Positions 1-10,542 of a stretch of 64,000 bases of DNA are shown one piece after another; position 1 is the first letter of the stretch; every line of letters starts with the position of its first letter. This DNA comes from Zygnema cylindricum (Eukaryota > Streptophyta > Zygnematophyceae > Zygnematales > Zygnemataceae): positions 1 through 64,000 of the forward strand of contig JBBHKE010000402.1 in assembly GCA_037447655.1 (NCBI GenBank), given 5' to 3'. The translations under genes and the position numbers were made by a program. Under the pieces are notes generated by a model that made no database searches, was not told the origin of the DNA, and saw only the letters and a program-made list of their open reading frames with translations.

Positions 1-1723
1 AATTCAAAATAAAACTGATGGAAACAAATAATTCACTTTCAAGCTATACACTTTAATGTCTTTGAAGTGAAATTTATTCCTCCTTTGTAAATTGTACAGT
101 TTCAGTGTCTGTCTTTTTCCCATGCCTACCTGCCCTACCTCCGTACACATTGTGCTTTCAAAAGTTTTCTCATCAAAGCCAATTAAAACAAATGTTAACC
201 GTACTTTCTTGCAAGCTGCCAATCTTCTTCTCGATACAAAATTTAGTGTTGTAAAGTATCCTACCTGTAATCGAATCCGGATGTGTGATTTCTTATTTAG
301 GATCGTTTTGAAAGATATTCCTAATATGTAGTTACAGTACAGTATTCAATTTGCTGACGAGAAGTCGGGATTTGTATTAGCTTTAAAATGGTTAGTGAAG
401 AATTTTGTAGAAACTTAGAGAAATCACAAAATATAATGACATATGTAATAGTGGAATTCACTCCAAGATTGTATATTTCTAGAGCTGTGGGAAAATAAGC
501 ACATTGAAAATCATAACAGAAATACCTAGCAATAGCCTGGAATTCCAAGACTTCCTCGATTGAGCAATGATTTTATGCTAAGGCTGAGAATTTTATACTT
601 CCCGAGTTGACAAGTTGCAGAGATCGGCTCCATTTGTTGTCACCGCGATTTTCAGCCGTTCGATTATTGTCAATCTGATCGTGCGGCCACAAATTTGCGG
701 GATACGCATTGCAGGATACTTTAAACGACGTACGTTGGATGTAAACATGCATTTTGTAATGCTGCCACGTGTGCTCCATGCTTCACAGGGGCGGTATTCC
801 AATGTTAAGTGTTTGCTTAACAAGGTAGGACGTTTTTTTGGGACGCTTTCCTACAAGCTGTATATACGACAACGAAACAGTCTGCAATCTGTTCGTAACA
901 GAGTACAGTACCACCATTAGGGTGAGGCGTTCCATGGTAACAAAAAGCGTTCAGTTACGTTGTCGCGAGGTGCAAGCTGGGCGGCCATCGTAGTCCGTTG
1001 GATCGCGGGCAAAGTTTTCGGACAATCCCTGAATCGTCCACTCCACATTACATTCTGTACGGATGTTTTATAAACCATTTTAAACTTTTTTTCACATTCA
1101 CGCTTGTTAATCGACGGATGAGGTTGAGAGATAAGATTCTCACCTTTCGACTGGCGGACTTCAATCGAAAAATGGATAGGTGTGCACGGAGAAAATCTGC
1201 TCCAAGTGGCGAAAAAAGCATCAACACTAATAGCGAGACATAGTGTAGCGTGGAACATACAGGGATGGCCCAAAAAAATTGTCAAAGACCCAACGCACTC
1301 GCTTAATGCTTAGCTTTTACCTCGTGACCGACGTGATTAAACGCTTTTTGAATGGGTGGAAAGCCACCTTTGATTTTTAAAGCCATTTCAGTTGTCAGAG
1401 TACGGACTACGCATCGTGACGTGACAGAAATAAAAATAATGCCACGTCCTGCCATGCAATTTTACATAGAGCGACGACGTGACATCACGCAATTCCGAAG
1501 CGCCGCATGATGTCGCAAAAGATTTTGTAAACTTTTCACAAAGGAAAGCAGGACGCTCATTGGACACCTATTTTTTTTGGTTCTAAGCGGATAACTGTAG
1601 CGCTACAAACTTCGTGGATTCGATAAAGTACGCTGTACGGTCAGTTGTCGACATGCATTACAACAATCCGTACACATTTTTACTAAGTGGGAGTGTGAAG
1701 AAGTACGCTTTTCGTACTTGTGG
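1..1723. other. Non-coding stretch, nothing recognised
   Basis: I see no conserved coding sequence, tRNA or complete mobile element here. Short open frames occur on both strands (for example 917-1285 on the minus strand) but they carry no recognisable domain, overlap in several frames and have no clear splice context. The stretch is AT-rich with scattered GTAC and TGACGT words. It lies upstream of the NPH3-WD40 gene, separated from it by two MITEs. Confidence 0.5.
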
Positions 1724-2267
1724 TACACCGCCAATCGTTATTAGCGTTATGTACGCTAATTCCGTCCCGCTTTTTTTTATTTTTATTCTCCATTAGTGTA
1801 GTTCATTCTATTTTTTTCTTTATTCTATTTAGGGTTATTTTCAGTACGTTGTCTCCTAAATAGAGTGGTGTACGGTCAGTGTCAGACCGTACATACATGT
1901 ACCTTTTTAAGTTAAAAAGTACAATAAATTAGTTTTAGTAACCGCGGAAGCATGAGAATGTGCGTTCTAAAAAGGAAAAAAAACCAGGTCGTAAAAAATC
2001 CCGCTCGCACATATTCGTCCGACAGCCGCGTTTCGACCGTGTGAATGTACGATTTGTGTACGATTTGTCAGATTTTGTACGGAGATCTATATTAGTGTAA
2101 ACATGTTTGCGACCGACATTTTTTTTTTCAAAGATCCAAATTACCATAACCAAACAATTAGAATGTATGATTTTTTCCAAAATTTTCAAATTCTTAAATA
2201 GCGTACACCACGGTAATTATTTTTATACGCTAAAAAAACTTACACGCTAATAACGATTGGCGGTGTA
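1724..2267. mobile_element. MITE-like element A with 24-bp perfect terminal inverted repeats
   Basis: The left end (1724-1747, starting TACACCGCCAATCGTTATTA) is the exact reverse complement of the right end (2244-2267). Both outer edges are TA, as expected for a TA target duplication of Tc1/mariner type (TIR then starts CACCGCC). The 544-bp body has no transposase ORF, so it is non-autonomous. Subterminal blocks such as AAATAGAGTGG followed by TACGG, and a TTTTTAAGTTAAAAAGTAC block, recur in element B just downstream. Superfamily is inferred from TA and TIR only. Confidence 0.7.
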
Positions 2268-2334
2268 GCGAAAGGTTTGGGCTCCATTGGAAAAATTTGT
2301 ATTGCAGGTTTCGTTTATTTCGGAAAATGAAAAC

Positions 2335-2953
2335 TACACCGCGAATCGTAATTAGAGTAAATTACTCTAATTCTGTCGCTCGAAATTTCGACTCTATTAC
2401 ATCAAATAGAGTAAATGATTCTAATTTTTTCATTATTCTAATTTAGGTAAGTTTAATTAGCGTAACAAAATTGTAATATAGGTTCGTTTTAAATAGAGTG
2501 GAGTACGGACGACGTTCGACCGTGCAAAATTGTACTTTTTTAAGTAAAAAGGTACAAATAATGATTTAATACAATCGCGCTCGCACGTGAAATCACACTA
2601 AACGAAAAGTCAATCACATCGAAAAAAAGCCGTTCGCATAACTCTCGTCCGTCGACAGCATCGTCGTCAGTGTGAACATTAACTGACATTCAGCGCGACA
2701 AATAATACTAACGTCATAATGACGTCAAAACTATACGGACTGACAGATTCTGTACATCTACGTAATTTAGTGTTCATAATTTCAGCGTGGAAATTAATTG
2801 CCGACATAACCCAATATAGAGTACTTAAATAAATTAGAGTAAACTTCCTCTGTGAAAAAGTTCTATCACATAAATTAGAGTTCATTACTCTAATTGTTTT
2901 TTTTTTTTTTTTACTCTAATTTTTTCATTACTCTAATTACGATTCGCGGTGTA
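2335..2953. mobile_element. MITE-like element B with 26-bp perfect terminal inverted repeats
   Basis: The left end 2335-2360 (starting TACACCGCGAATCGTAATTA) is the exact reverse complement of 2928-2953, and both edges are TA. The 619-bp body is AT-rich, contains a T-run near 2898 and has no transposase. TIRs differ from element A at only a few positions and internal motifs are shared, so A and B are diverged members of one family 67 bp apart. B ends about 300 bp upstream of the NPH3-WD40 start codon. Confidence 0.7.
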
Positions 2954-3194
2954 CTGTACGGTTGTTCCATTGCACGAACCGGAACATAACTTTGCCCACT
3001 GTAAATTCGCCACGTGGTCAGTATAGCAAAAAGAATATGGTCCGAATGCTACAAATTATGTGAAAAAACGTTTTTTGACCGCTGTTCTACTCCGTTCAAT
3101 GTTTTCACTTTCTCTGGCATTAATTTCATATACCAAACGAAAATTTCAGGTCCTGTCACCATAATCACCTGATAGTTACATTTCCATTATTTAG

Positions 3195-3226
3195 GTTTTT
3201 TTTTTATTCCTTACTTATTTCTAAAG
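3195..3226 (+). promoter_or_regulatory. Possible 3' splice site upstream of the annotated start
   Basis: A pyrimidine-rich run ends in CTAAAG at 3226. In the NPH3 frame a TAA lies at 3222-3224, immediately before the AG, and the frame is open from 3227 into the ATG at 3252. This is the usual picture of an intron end. If used, the ATG is internal and a BTB/NPH3 N-terminal exon would have to lie upstream, where I could not recognise one. Confidence 0.3.
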
Positions 3227-3251
3227 GAAAAAAATTGGAAAAAATCTTCTC

Positions 3252-5071
3252 ATGGCGCCCTTTTCTCTCTCTGGGGTTATGAGTAAGAAAATGGATGAAC
3301 TAACACTCCAAGAACTTCAAGGTTTGACGAGTAAATCAATTCTAAATCTTGTCTCCTCGCATTTTAAAGGTTCTTTATATGAAAATGATGATGAAGGACC
3401 TTTTGAAAATCAAAACCATTTTGTAACTCTCATTGACAATTACCTCTTGTGGGCAATTTCCCATAAAGAAGATTGTGAATTTGAAGACTTTGTAGCATTG
3501 TTGGAATCCATGCCTTTTATAGCGAGGGGAAATCATGACACACTATATAGTGTGGTAGATTCTTTGTTAGAGAGATATCCAACTGTGGGTGAATATGATC
3601 GAATTCGGTTATGTGAATTTTGGGATCCTCTCAAAATGTCCGAAAATATTATAGAATCTGTGATACAGAACGATCGGATTTTTTTACAGCCAGGATTTTA
3701 CACCACCCTATATTTTATTCAGAAGAAGGAAAATCTCAGCTTGCAAAATAATATGGCGAAGAGTCGATTGCAAATAGTGTGGGAGAGTGGTTCGGACATG
3801 GAAACAGATATAGAAAAGAAGGAAATTAAAATTGCAAAAATTACGGAGGAGATAGACTTACTACAGGAGGAGTTAAGAAGAAAGAGTCTCGAAATCTCGA
3901 CTTACAAGGAAGTGACAACGGCCAGCTCGAAGGTGATTTTTACTTTTTTTTTTCTATGTGTGGAGAAATGCAAATGTAAGACTTTTTAAATTAATGTATG
4001 ATATTTCAAGCCTTTATTTTAACTATTATCTTTCTTCTTTATTTGAAAGGATTTTAAGATCATATTACAGGGTTTCAAGGAAGAAAACAACATGTATCAG
4101 AGGAAGCGTTGATTTATTAAGACACGACTATTACTGATCCACTTTTCTTTTTTTTTTTTTTTTTTTCTGTTGGTTATTCACAGATGGAAGATCAGCTAAA
4201 GATGATTGCAACCACAAAAATAAATGTTGATTATGGTATTCGTGATCTGATCCTGATCGGCGACGAAAATATTTTGATTGGTGGAGATTACCTTTCTCAT
4301 TGGAAAATAGATACAAAGAAATGTTTTGCAAGAAGACAAGATCGTATTGTGGCCGCTCTCGCTTACCATTTGGGACAACTTTGGGTTGGTTACAGTAGCG
4401 GGGAATTATTGTTATTTGAAGACGCGGAGCAAATGGTTCCAAAATATAAAGTTGAAACAGGGAGTCATATCAGAGGTCCAATTATAGCAATAGAAAGAAA
4501 CCGATGCTATTTGGGTGGTCTTTCAAATATTTCGGAGTGGAGTTTTAAGGAATCGAAAATTCAAAGTGAGTGGAGTTCCAGTATTTCAATGACTGCTGTT
4601 ACTTCGTTATGCAAAGATGAGAGAAATCGAATATGGTCAGCTCATGAGGACGGAACCATTATGCTTTGGGGATGGAGGACATATCTAGAAGACTTTCCAT
4701 TGAAAACAAGATTTGTTTCTTCACTTGTGGCAAATGATTTTTTGTGGGGAGGACACATAGACGGAAAAATAGTTTGTTGGGATTTAGATGGGCAGCTTGT
4801 TAACACTTGGCAAGGACATCCGACCAGGGTTTCCTCTTTGTTTTTGGACGGGAAGAGGATGTTGTGGTCGGGAGGAGAGGAGGGAAGTATTCGAGGATGG
4901 AAAGAAACATGGAAAAAGCCCATATGTGTGACAATTTTGGAAGGACATTTTGGTCCGGTGAGAGCTTTGGTTTGTTGTTCGGATGGAAGTATTTTGTCTG
5001 GAGGTGATGATAAAGTCCTAAAACAATGGAAACAGGTCAAAAAAGTTCGCGAAAGATATATAAAAAATTAA
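3252..5071 (+). CDS. NPH3-domain/coiled-coil/WD40 fusion protein (two exons)
   Basis: Exon 1 is 3252-3932 (227 codons) and exon 2 is 4184-5071 (295 codons plus stop). The donor AAG|GT and the acceptor after a long T tract, TTCACAG|ATG, join the reading frames exactly in phase (522 aa). Exon 1 matches the C-terminal half of the NPH3 domain: a SILNLVSSHF segment, LIDNYLLWAI, ALLESMPFIARGNHDTLYS, then RLCEFW and IQNDRIFLQ, corresponding to the family pattern of small helices ending in QNERLPLR. Residues about 175-225 are a Lys/Glu-rich coiled coil, as in NPH3 proteins. Exon 2 has about seven WD-like blades (LWVGYSSGELLLF, GTIMLWGW, GKIVCWDLDG, GSIRGWK, KVLKQWKQ). NPH3 proteins normally act as BTB-Cul3 adaptors in phototropin signalling; here no BTB is seen and the N-terminal half of NPH3 is missing. 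A possible splice acceptor at 3225-3226 means the true start may be in an unseen upstream exon. Function unknown; expression not shown. Confidence 0.65.
3933..4183 (+). other. Predicted 251-bp GT-AG intron of the NPH3-WD40 gene
   Basis: It begins GTGATTTTTAC and ends with an about 22-T tract followed by CTGTTGGTTATTCACAG. Splicing is phase 0: exon 1 codons end exactly at 3932 and exon 2 starts with an in-frame ATG at 4184. Reading through instead gives 18 intron-encoded residues and a stop at 3987-3989. The alternative is two separate genes with the second starting at 4184, but the precise acceptor directly before that ATG favours one gene. Confidence 0.65.
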
Positions 5072-5136
5072 AAGCGTTATTTCCAACAAAGTAAATTTGC
5101 GGTCAAGCCCGACAAGAAAATAGTGCGTAGTCTCGC

Positions 5137-5164
5137 AATAAAATGATGTTTAATGGTGAATAAA
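5137..5164 (+). terminator. Polyadenylation signals of the NPH3-WD40 gene
   Basis: Two AATAAA hexamers (5137-5142 and 5159-5164) lie 66 and 88 bases after the stop codon, followed by GT/T-rich sequence from 5175 on. Confidence 0.45.
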
Positions 5165-6014
5165 AACGATAAGTATACTATGGGTGTTTGTTAGAGATAG
5201 ATGAGGATTTTTATGATTTGATTGCAATTTCCTCTTGTTTTGTTTTATACAAATGCATTTCATTTTATGACCTACTGTGGAATCTTAGACTTGTTTAGAT
5301 TTGATTGTGATAGTTTCCATAACCATTTCTATGTCTCTTCTTGAAATAATATTTTCCTAGATTTTTGAGCGTACTTGTAAGTTGAGCCCAGGGCGATGTT
5401 TGCTTGTATTCCATGTATCCTGTGGGAATGCCCCACCAATCGGGACTTGTTGAGCTCCGTATCGTCTGTTTTTATATTCCTCTCCTTCTCGTTTCCATGC
5501 GTCGCCAGAGCCCTAATTCCCCGACTTGTCTGATCCCTTCCCTCCATTGAATCCAACCAGAAAGGAGTGAGATTGGATAAGAAACTCTTTGACCAGTTGT
5601 AAACAACGTTACAAGGATTGGTGCATTTGCACCGTCCCCATAATTAACTTTGTGCCCTAATGACTTAATCAGACCTCTATGAGGAGCCTACTTTGACTCT
5701 TGATATCTATCTACTTACATGTCCAAATCTAAGGATAAACACTATTTTAGATAAGCATTACCCAACAAGCTATCACAAATGTACACCGACCAATCCTACA
5801 TACGTTTTTTAGGTCAAATGGACCTTTCTATGCTGGCTAAGGCCCCTTTGACCGACGACATCTTCAGATCTAACCTATCCAATTTTGTCGGCCATGGCGT
5901 GATCCTATTCCTTATCTAACTTTGAGCGGACTAAAAAAAAAGAGAAAATCAACTTGCATGAAAATTTGAAAAAGATTTATTCAAAAACAGCTTTGAATAA
6001 TGGTGTCCAATAGG
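5165..6014. other. Non-coding stretch, nothing recognised
   Basis: No conserved coding sequence found. The open frame at 5329-5556 on the minus strand has no domain. The segment is not visibly repeated elsewhere in the window. Confidence 0.4.
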
Positions 6015-6413
6015 GAGGCTGAACAGGCAAAATAACGGAATGTCGTTTTTGAGAAAACAGAAGCTGAAATGGCAAAATTGTCTACCAACAATGCGAATAG
6101 GCAAAAAAAAAGAAAAAATATAAAAAAAAAGCTGAAAGGGCAAAATGAAACCGCTAATGCAAGATGTAGAAAGGAGGTCATCGAGGAGGTGAACTCGCTG
6201 ATGAAGAAACTTACTAAATTCCGAGAAAAAATAATCGCGAAAGAAGACTGTCATGTAAGAACAAAACAATTAAAACAAAAAAAATATCACATCACATTTA
6301 AGTCACAACAAATGAAAGGAAAATTTATAAAAATAGAAACATTGTATTTCAAAAAGAAGGGAAAGAAAATGAGTAGGAGGAATTTTCTCTCATATTCCGA
6401 TTTTTTCTATTAA
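6015..6413 (+). pseudogene. Lys-rich low-complexity ORF, possible coiled-coil gene relic
   Basis: An open frame from ATG 6069 encodes 114 residues that are strongly basic. The motif EAE-x-AK appears upstream in the same frame (6015-6032, then a stop) and again as KAERAK in a different frame at 6128-6145, after a poly-A run. This looks like a decayed repetitive coiled-coil sequence with a frameshift rather than an intact gene. It may equally be chance in A-rich DNA. No family recognised. Confidence 0.2.
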
Positions 6414-6475
6414 AGCACATTTCAAGAAAAGGAAAAAAAATCTAAAAAAAAGGAAGAAAAAGGGAAGGAAAAAAT

Positions 6476-6964
6476 TAGTGTTGTGTATCAATAGCCCTTT
6501 AGCGATGAGCGATATGTACCTCATATGTACCTTTTTTATACTTATCCGTAAATGATATATCGGTTCAATATATCAGTACGGAAATCATCGCAATAAATTA
6601 TCGATATGTCACGATAAATTACCGATTATATCTGGCCAACAATTACCGCAATAACTCTGTAATGTGGTACAGAATGGATTATGGATTTTCTTTCAACAGC
6701 CCCCGAGTCCCCCCTTTATCGCGATATCTTTCATACTTTATTTTCAAACCGTCTCTCCCTCTCTCTTCTCCCCCTCTCCCTCTCCCCCTCTCTCCCTCTC
6801 CCTCCCTTTCTCTCTCCCTCTCTCCCTCTCTCCCTCTCTCCCTTTCTCCGTACTGTGGTACAGACCAACACCCCACCGATATATCGACAAATAGTTTTTT
6901 GTAGGGTTTTTAACATCGTTCATCAGATTTATCGCGATAAAAACTTACTCGATAAACACCACTA
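6476..6964. mobile_element. hAT-like MITE C carrying a CT-rich core
   Basis: Left end TAGTGTTGTGTATC and the reverse complement of the right end, TAGTGGTGTTTATC, are imperfect terminal inverted repeats. Flanks GAAAAAAT (6468-6475) and GAAAAATC (6965-6972) match at 6 of 8 positions, consistent with a decayed 8-bp hAT target duplication. The 489-bp element has no transposase; it holds repeated GATATATCG-type words and a CTCTCCC-rich tract at about 6748-6848. The same TIR bounds the element at 51841-52730. Confidence 0.55.
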
Positions 6965-7333
6965 GAAAAATCAGACGATATACTCTGAAGAAAAAAAAAT
7001 ATCACACACCATGAGTCAATTTGGTTTCTTCAATTCATAAAAAACGGGCCAATTTAATAATAATAATGAAAATAAAAAAAAAACAAAAAAAACTTATCGG
7101 GATCCAAGAGTCAATTTAATAATTTTTTTCTCAAAAAAGATGATGAAAATAATCCATTCTTGTCCTTTTGAATGATAAATAAGTTCCCGAAATCGAAAAA
7201 AAAAAGTTCTCCAATAAACAGTCTAAATTGTGACTTAATCCATTCATTTTTGTAAGTTTCCGCGAAATTTCGCTCGAATTGATGGGATTTAGGAAAACCT
7301 TCTTGTCGAATTTATTTGGCCGCGCCTCGCTGT

Positions 7334-7458
7334 GGAGAGAGAGGGAGGAGAGAGAGGGAGGAGAGAGAGGGAGGAGAGAAAGGGAGGAGAGAGAGGGAGG
7401 AGAGAGAGGGAGGAGAGAGAGGGAGGAGAGAGAGGGAGGAGAGAGAGAGAGGAGAGAC
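7334..7458 (+). repeat. GA-rich minisatellite, 13-bp unit
   Basis: About nine near-perfect copies of AGAGAGAGGGAGG. Because 13 is not a multiple of three, several frames stay open on both strands, producing spurious Glu/Arg or Ser/Leu ORFs. It abuts the broken gag fragment on its right. Confidence 0.85.
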
Positions 7459-7909
7459 CCATAGTTGTAGGAAGACCTCTCATAGTAAAGTTGCTTGTTG
7501 AGACTGAGGAAAATATCACCCTGCACAAGCATGAGAATTTATTAGTTTTCAAATTTGTTACAATATTCTGCCGTTGTGCCACTCGTGTATTTGTAGTCCC
7601 AAATTCGTCAAGCCAAAAATAGTTATTTCTGAACATAAGCCTTTTCAATATCATCCTTCAGAGATTTCTAGATATCAATCGCCTTTTTTCAATTTTATCA
7701 GTGACATAGCGAATTCTTCAGAGATACAGAATTTCAAAATCGACCGAGCTTGCTAATTTTTCTTTGACCAAGACGGATCCAATTCCGTTAGTGAACCATC
7801 CAAAATATCTAAAAGGTTATCATTTTCGAAGTTTGTCTCCACCATATCCGCCCAATAAGTTTATTTTTCCTACGAGAAGATAGGAATTCTTGATGATTGG
7901 CCCATAACA
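7459..7909 (-). pseudogene. Ty1/copia gag relic (Y/X-type), minus strand
   Basis: Read on the minus strand it begins at a degenerate primer site and gives IPIFS, YWADMVE, DNLLDILDGSL, a SEEFAMSLIKLKK block and a final LPT-like end of the gag helix region. These parallel the X gag at 37050 (IPIFDGKDYIYWADMVELYF, then the LISKELAM segment). Several stops and frameshifts break it, and it ends at the GA minisatellite. Gag would form the virus-like particle; this copy is dead. Confidence 0.65.
7895..7909 (-). promoter_or_regulatory. Degenerate half-tRNA primer-binding site
   Basis: Minus-strand TGTTATGGGCCAATC matches 12 of 15 bases of GGTTATGGGCCCACC, the complement of the initiator tRNA-Met anticodon arm. 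It lies directly inside the LTR end at 7910. Confidence 0.55.
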
Positions 7910-8300
7910 TGTTATTCTACGACCACTCGAGCAGGTGGAGCATTAGCGGTAGTTGTGGAAGTAGATATAATCTCACTCACAAAATCTTATGAAGAATCCT
8001 ATCAAACATTGTTTTAGGCACATCACCAATTTTGTCACAAAGATCCAAAACTAACACAAACTATACCCCAGTATAGAATATAACAAAATTGACAACTCCC
8101 AAAGTTTAAGCTGAATTAATCCAGCATACACCAAGATAGGTAACTCAGAAGTTTCCCAAAAAGAGTCTGCAAATTACACAGTTTGGAATTTTGGATACAT
8201 AAAATGTTCACGTCCTAAGTTTAATACTCTACACTGAGTTGTCCTACTTCATAGTTCTCTACCGCTGGTATAAGTCTCCCTACGCCCAAAGAACTAAACT
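7910..8300 (-). mobile_element. LTR fragment of a Y/X-type copia element (outer end unresolved)
   Basis: The minus-strand LTR end is ...GAATAACA next to the primer site, and the last part encodes an Ala/Thr/Val-rich gag N-terminus as in the X LTR. I could not find a clear TG...start on the far side, so the outer limit is approximate. Confidence 0.4.
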
Positions 8301-8499
8301 TCCATTAAGGCCAAGTGCTCCTAATCACGCTTAAACTAATCTATCACTGTATAATCAATATTACATTGAATCTTATACAGGTGATTTGTTCAAATACTTG
8401 TCTCCGGCTTAGTGACACTTGTGTGGATATGTCGATCCAGCTGTTGCTGAGCACTTGTCAACAAGTCACTTGTTTATCCTCTTATGAATCTCGTCCATT

Positions 8500-8800
8500 G
8501 ACTTGATTCATATCAACCGCAGCTGCGCAGTTTAATTCTTAATCATATTCAAAATTTTGTAGCTTCGTCGCAGCTGCGTTGTCCTATACCAAATTTGCCA
8601 CAGCTGCGTTTTGTCTTGTTGCGTCGCAATTGCATTGTCTTGTACCAAAATAACTGCAGTTGTATTTGTCTTGTTGCGTCGCAGCTTTTTTGTCCGTACA
8701 AATCGTATCAAAGATTACCACAGCTGCGCTTATCCCGTCTGCGTTGCAGCTGCGTTGTTCCACTATGTGTGACACGTACATGTTGGTGTCGGTACACTTC
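8500..8800 (+). repeat. GCAGCTGCG-rich repeat block (family shared with 24070-24330)
   Basis: Irregular copies of CGCAGCTGCGTTGTC alternate with TACCAAA spacers. The part 8687-8765, with GTACAAATCGTATCAAAGATTACCA in essence, matches the reverse complement of about 24195-24290, and the 16480-16560 portion of the LTR at 16151-16601 has similar GCTGCG/GCTATAC spacing. It may be the variable core of a short LTR element; no ORF is credible. Confidence 0.5.
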
Positions 8801-8859
8801 CAAAATGCACTGTGTTTCAGACGACGACGCGTGTCCCTATAAATCTATATATCCACCGT

Positions 8860-9395
8860 CCTATTAATTTGCTGAGACTCAAAGCTTTCCAAAAAAAACA
8901 CCATTTACTCTTCTCTAACCTCTTTAACTGTTCTGCGGCTCTTTTATATTCAGTAGGAAGCCCTCTCATTAGAATCAAAGCTTGATGATAGGGGGGAAAA
9001 TTCCCCTCGGAACATGCAATTTCCGACAAAAGAAGTTTCAAGCCATTACATTATGAGTTCATATCCCCTCGGTATACTAATAATCCCAAATTTTTCCAGC
9101 AGTTATAACCTCATTCAGCTCACTAGCTAGGACATAAGATTCTCTCGAAGCCTTCCATGTTTAAGATGCCGTAGAGATATTGATATATATCATGTTCAAA
9201 TCTTTTCATAAGAGAAATTTAAAAACATGCAAAGCATTCTACTATTTCTTATCAAAATCCGGATGCGTATTTGTAAGAACACCGGAAACCACATCATATA
9301 ATTTCACTTGCTTCAACTAAGACTTAGTTAAATCCGCCCAATACAAATACTTTTGCCCATTTAACACCGGGATCCGTGAGGTTGGGCTAGTAACG
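8860..9395 (-). pseudogene. Ty1/copia gag relic (family Y), minus strand
   Basis: Minus-strand translation starts after the primer site with SPTSRIPVLNGQKYLYWADLTKS, continues with a degraded middle, and the piece 8817-9041 gives LKLLLSE, GNFPPYHQALILMRGLPTEYKRAAEQLKRLEKSKW, the typical C-terminal helices of copia gag. It is clearly homologous to the plus-strand copy at 26819-27560. Internal stops make it non-functional. No pol follows; the fragment ends near 8860. Confidence 0.7.
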
Positions 9396-9700
9396 TGTTG
9401 TCTTGAGGCAACTGGTGCCCCGGAAGAACAAGAAAAAGCACCGGCGGTTGCCATAATAATCAATACACAAAGAGGAAACTCTCACAGAAAACCCACAAAA
9501 GAAAAACTTCACAATAAGCCCCAAGCAAACTAGACTCACTCTACGTCTAATTTTTTTTCACAATGTATATTATACAATAAAGAAACCACATGCAGAATTT
9601 CAAAAGGTTCTGCCAAAAGATCACAATGATCTTGGAATTCAAAGACACCCAAAAAATAGCTTTGCAGTTTTGCATACAAGGAATTCCTATTTCCAAAATA
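9396..9700 (-). mobile_element. LTR (3' part) of family Y, containing the gag start codon
   Basis: On the minus strand the LTR ends AAGACAACA at 9396, followed by the degenerate primer site CGTTACTAGCCCAAC (9381-9395). A gag ATG at 9454-9452 lies 59 nt (3x19+2) inside the LTR and reads MATAGAFSCSSGAPVASRQ into the internal region. Outer boundary not resolved; an AATAAAG-type word at about 9580 is on the opposite strand. Confidence 0.5.
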
Positions 9701-10315
9701 ATCTAAGTCTAATCTAATAACTCACGATATATAAAGAGGACTAAAGGTTTCCAAAACAACAGTCCATACGTGATGGACGTTGGGAAGAAGGCATTCTCAC
9801 ACAGCAGTTGCAAACAATAATCACCAAACATCGCAACCACTTCGACGGCGAGGTAGTGGAGCCCCCGTGCACAAGGGCAAGAGAATTCCCCCGAAATATT
9901 GAAGATGCCGATAGTCAACAAGACAACATTTCAGCGAGGCCAGGATGAGCGCCAACAAGTGTTAAAGTTTTAGAAAATTACATATTGTGTTTTTTTTTTT
10001 AATCTTAGTTTGGGAATGGTTGTTTAGTTATAGTGTAGGAATGGTAGTGATACTCATGGCAGCTTAATGTAGATAGTTCTTGAAGTTTATTAGTATTTTA
10101 CTTAGTAGGAAAAACCAGATTTTATATGTGTGTATGATTTTTTATGAGATAATACAATGATGGTTTTTCCCAAGCTTACATGTCTTGTATAATGTGGAAT
10201 TGGATGCGTTTAAAGATATTCATGTGTTAATCCTGAGACGTTGTTAAGGTGGTACCCGCAAATGGAGTGTGCATGTAGTCTGGATTTAAAGTCTTTGCTG
10301 CCTTGTATTTGATAA
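9701..10315. other. Non-coding stretch, nothing recognised
   Basis: No domain-bearing ORF and no repeat shared with the rest of the window was seen. Part of it may be the outer portion of the adjacent Y LTR. Confidence 0.35.
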
Positions 10316-10460
10316 ACTAACCAGCGACAAGTACGCTTCATCGCTGGTTAGTCATCCATCAACAAATTTGAATCATTAACAGTTTCTAAAAGAGCACTTC
10401 CACAATGTTGATGGATTTCCCTTTCAGCGACGTTACTGCCTCGTTGCTCAATGGAAATCC
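10316..10460. other. Cluster of three perfect inverted repeats
   Basis: ACTAACCAGCGA (10316-10327) pairs perfectly with 10341-10352 across a 13-nt loop. ATCCATCAACA (10354-10364) pairs with 10406-10416. GGATTTCC near 10413 pairs with GGAAATCC near 10453. The stems follow one another with almost no gap. They could be a non-coding RNA fold, a TE end, or chance; nothing identifies a gene. Confidence 0.45.
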
Positions 10461-10542
10461 AGCGGTGAAACTGCTTCGTCGTCATCTCCGATAAAGCAAA
10501 GTTTGCAATTTTTGTTTGGTGTCAATGTAACAATGACTGCTT

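Noticed and set aside
917-1285. 122-codon minus-strand ORF
   Set aside because: No recognisable domain, no conserved neighbours, overlapping ORFs on the other strand; not enough to call a gene.
6662-6965. Overlapping Ser/Pro/Leu and Arg/Glu ORFs
   Set aside because: Produced by the CT-rich core of the hAT-like MITE C.
7279-7654. Several Arg/Glu/Gly and Ser/Leu ORFs on both strands
   Set aside because: Produced by the 13-bp GA minisatellite, whose period keeps all frames open; only the gag relic to its right is real homology.
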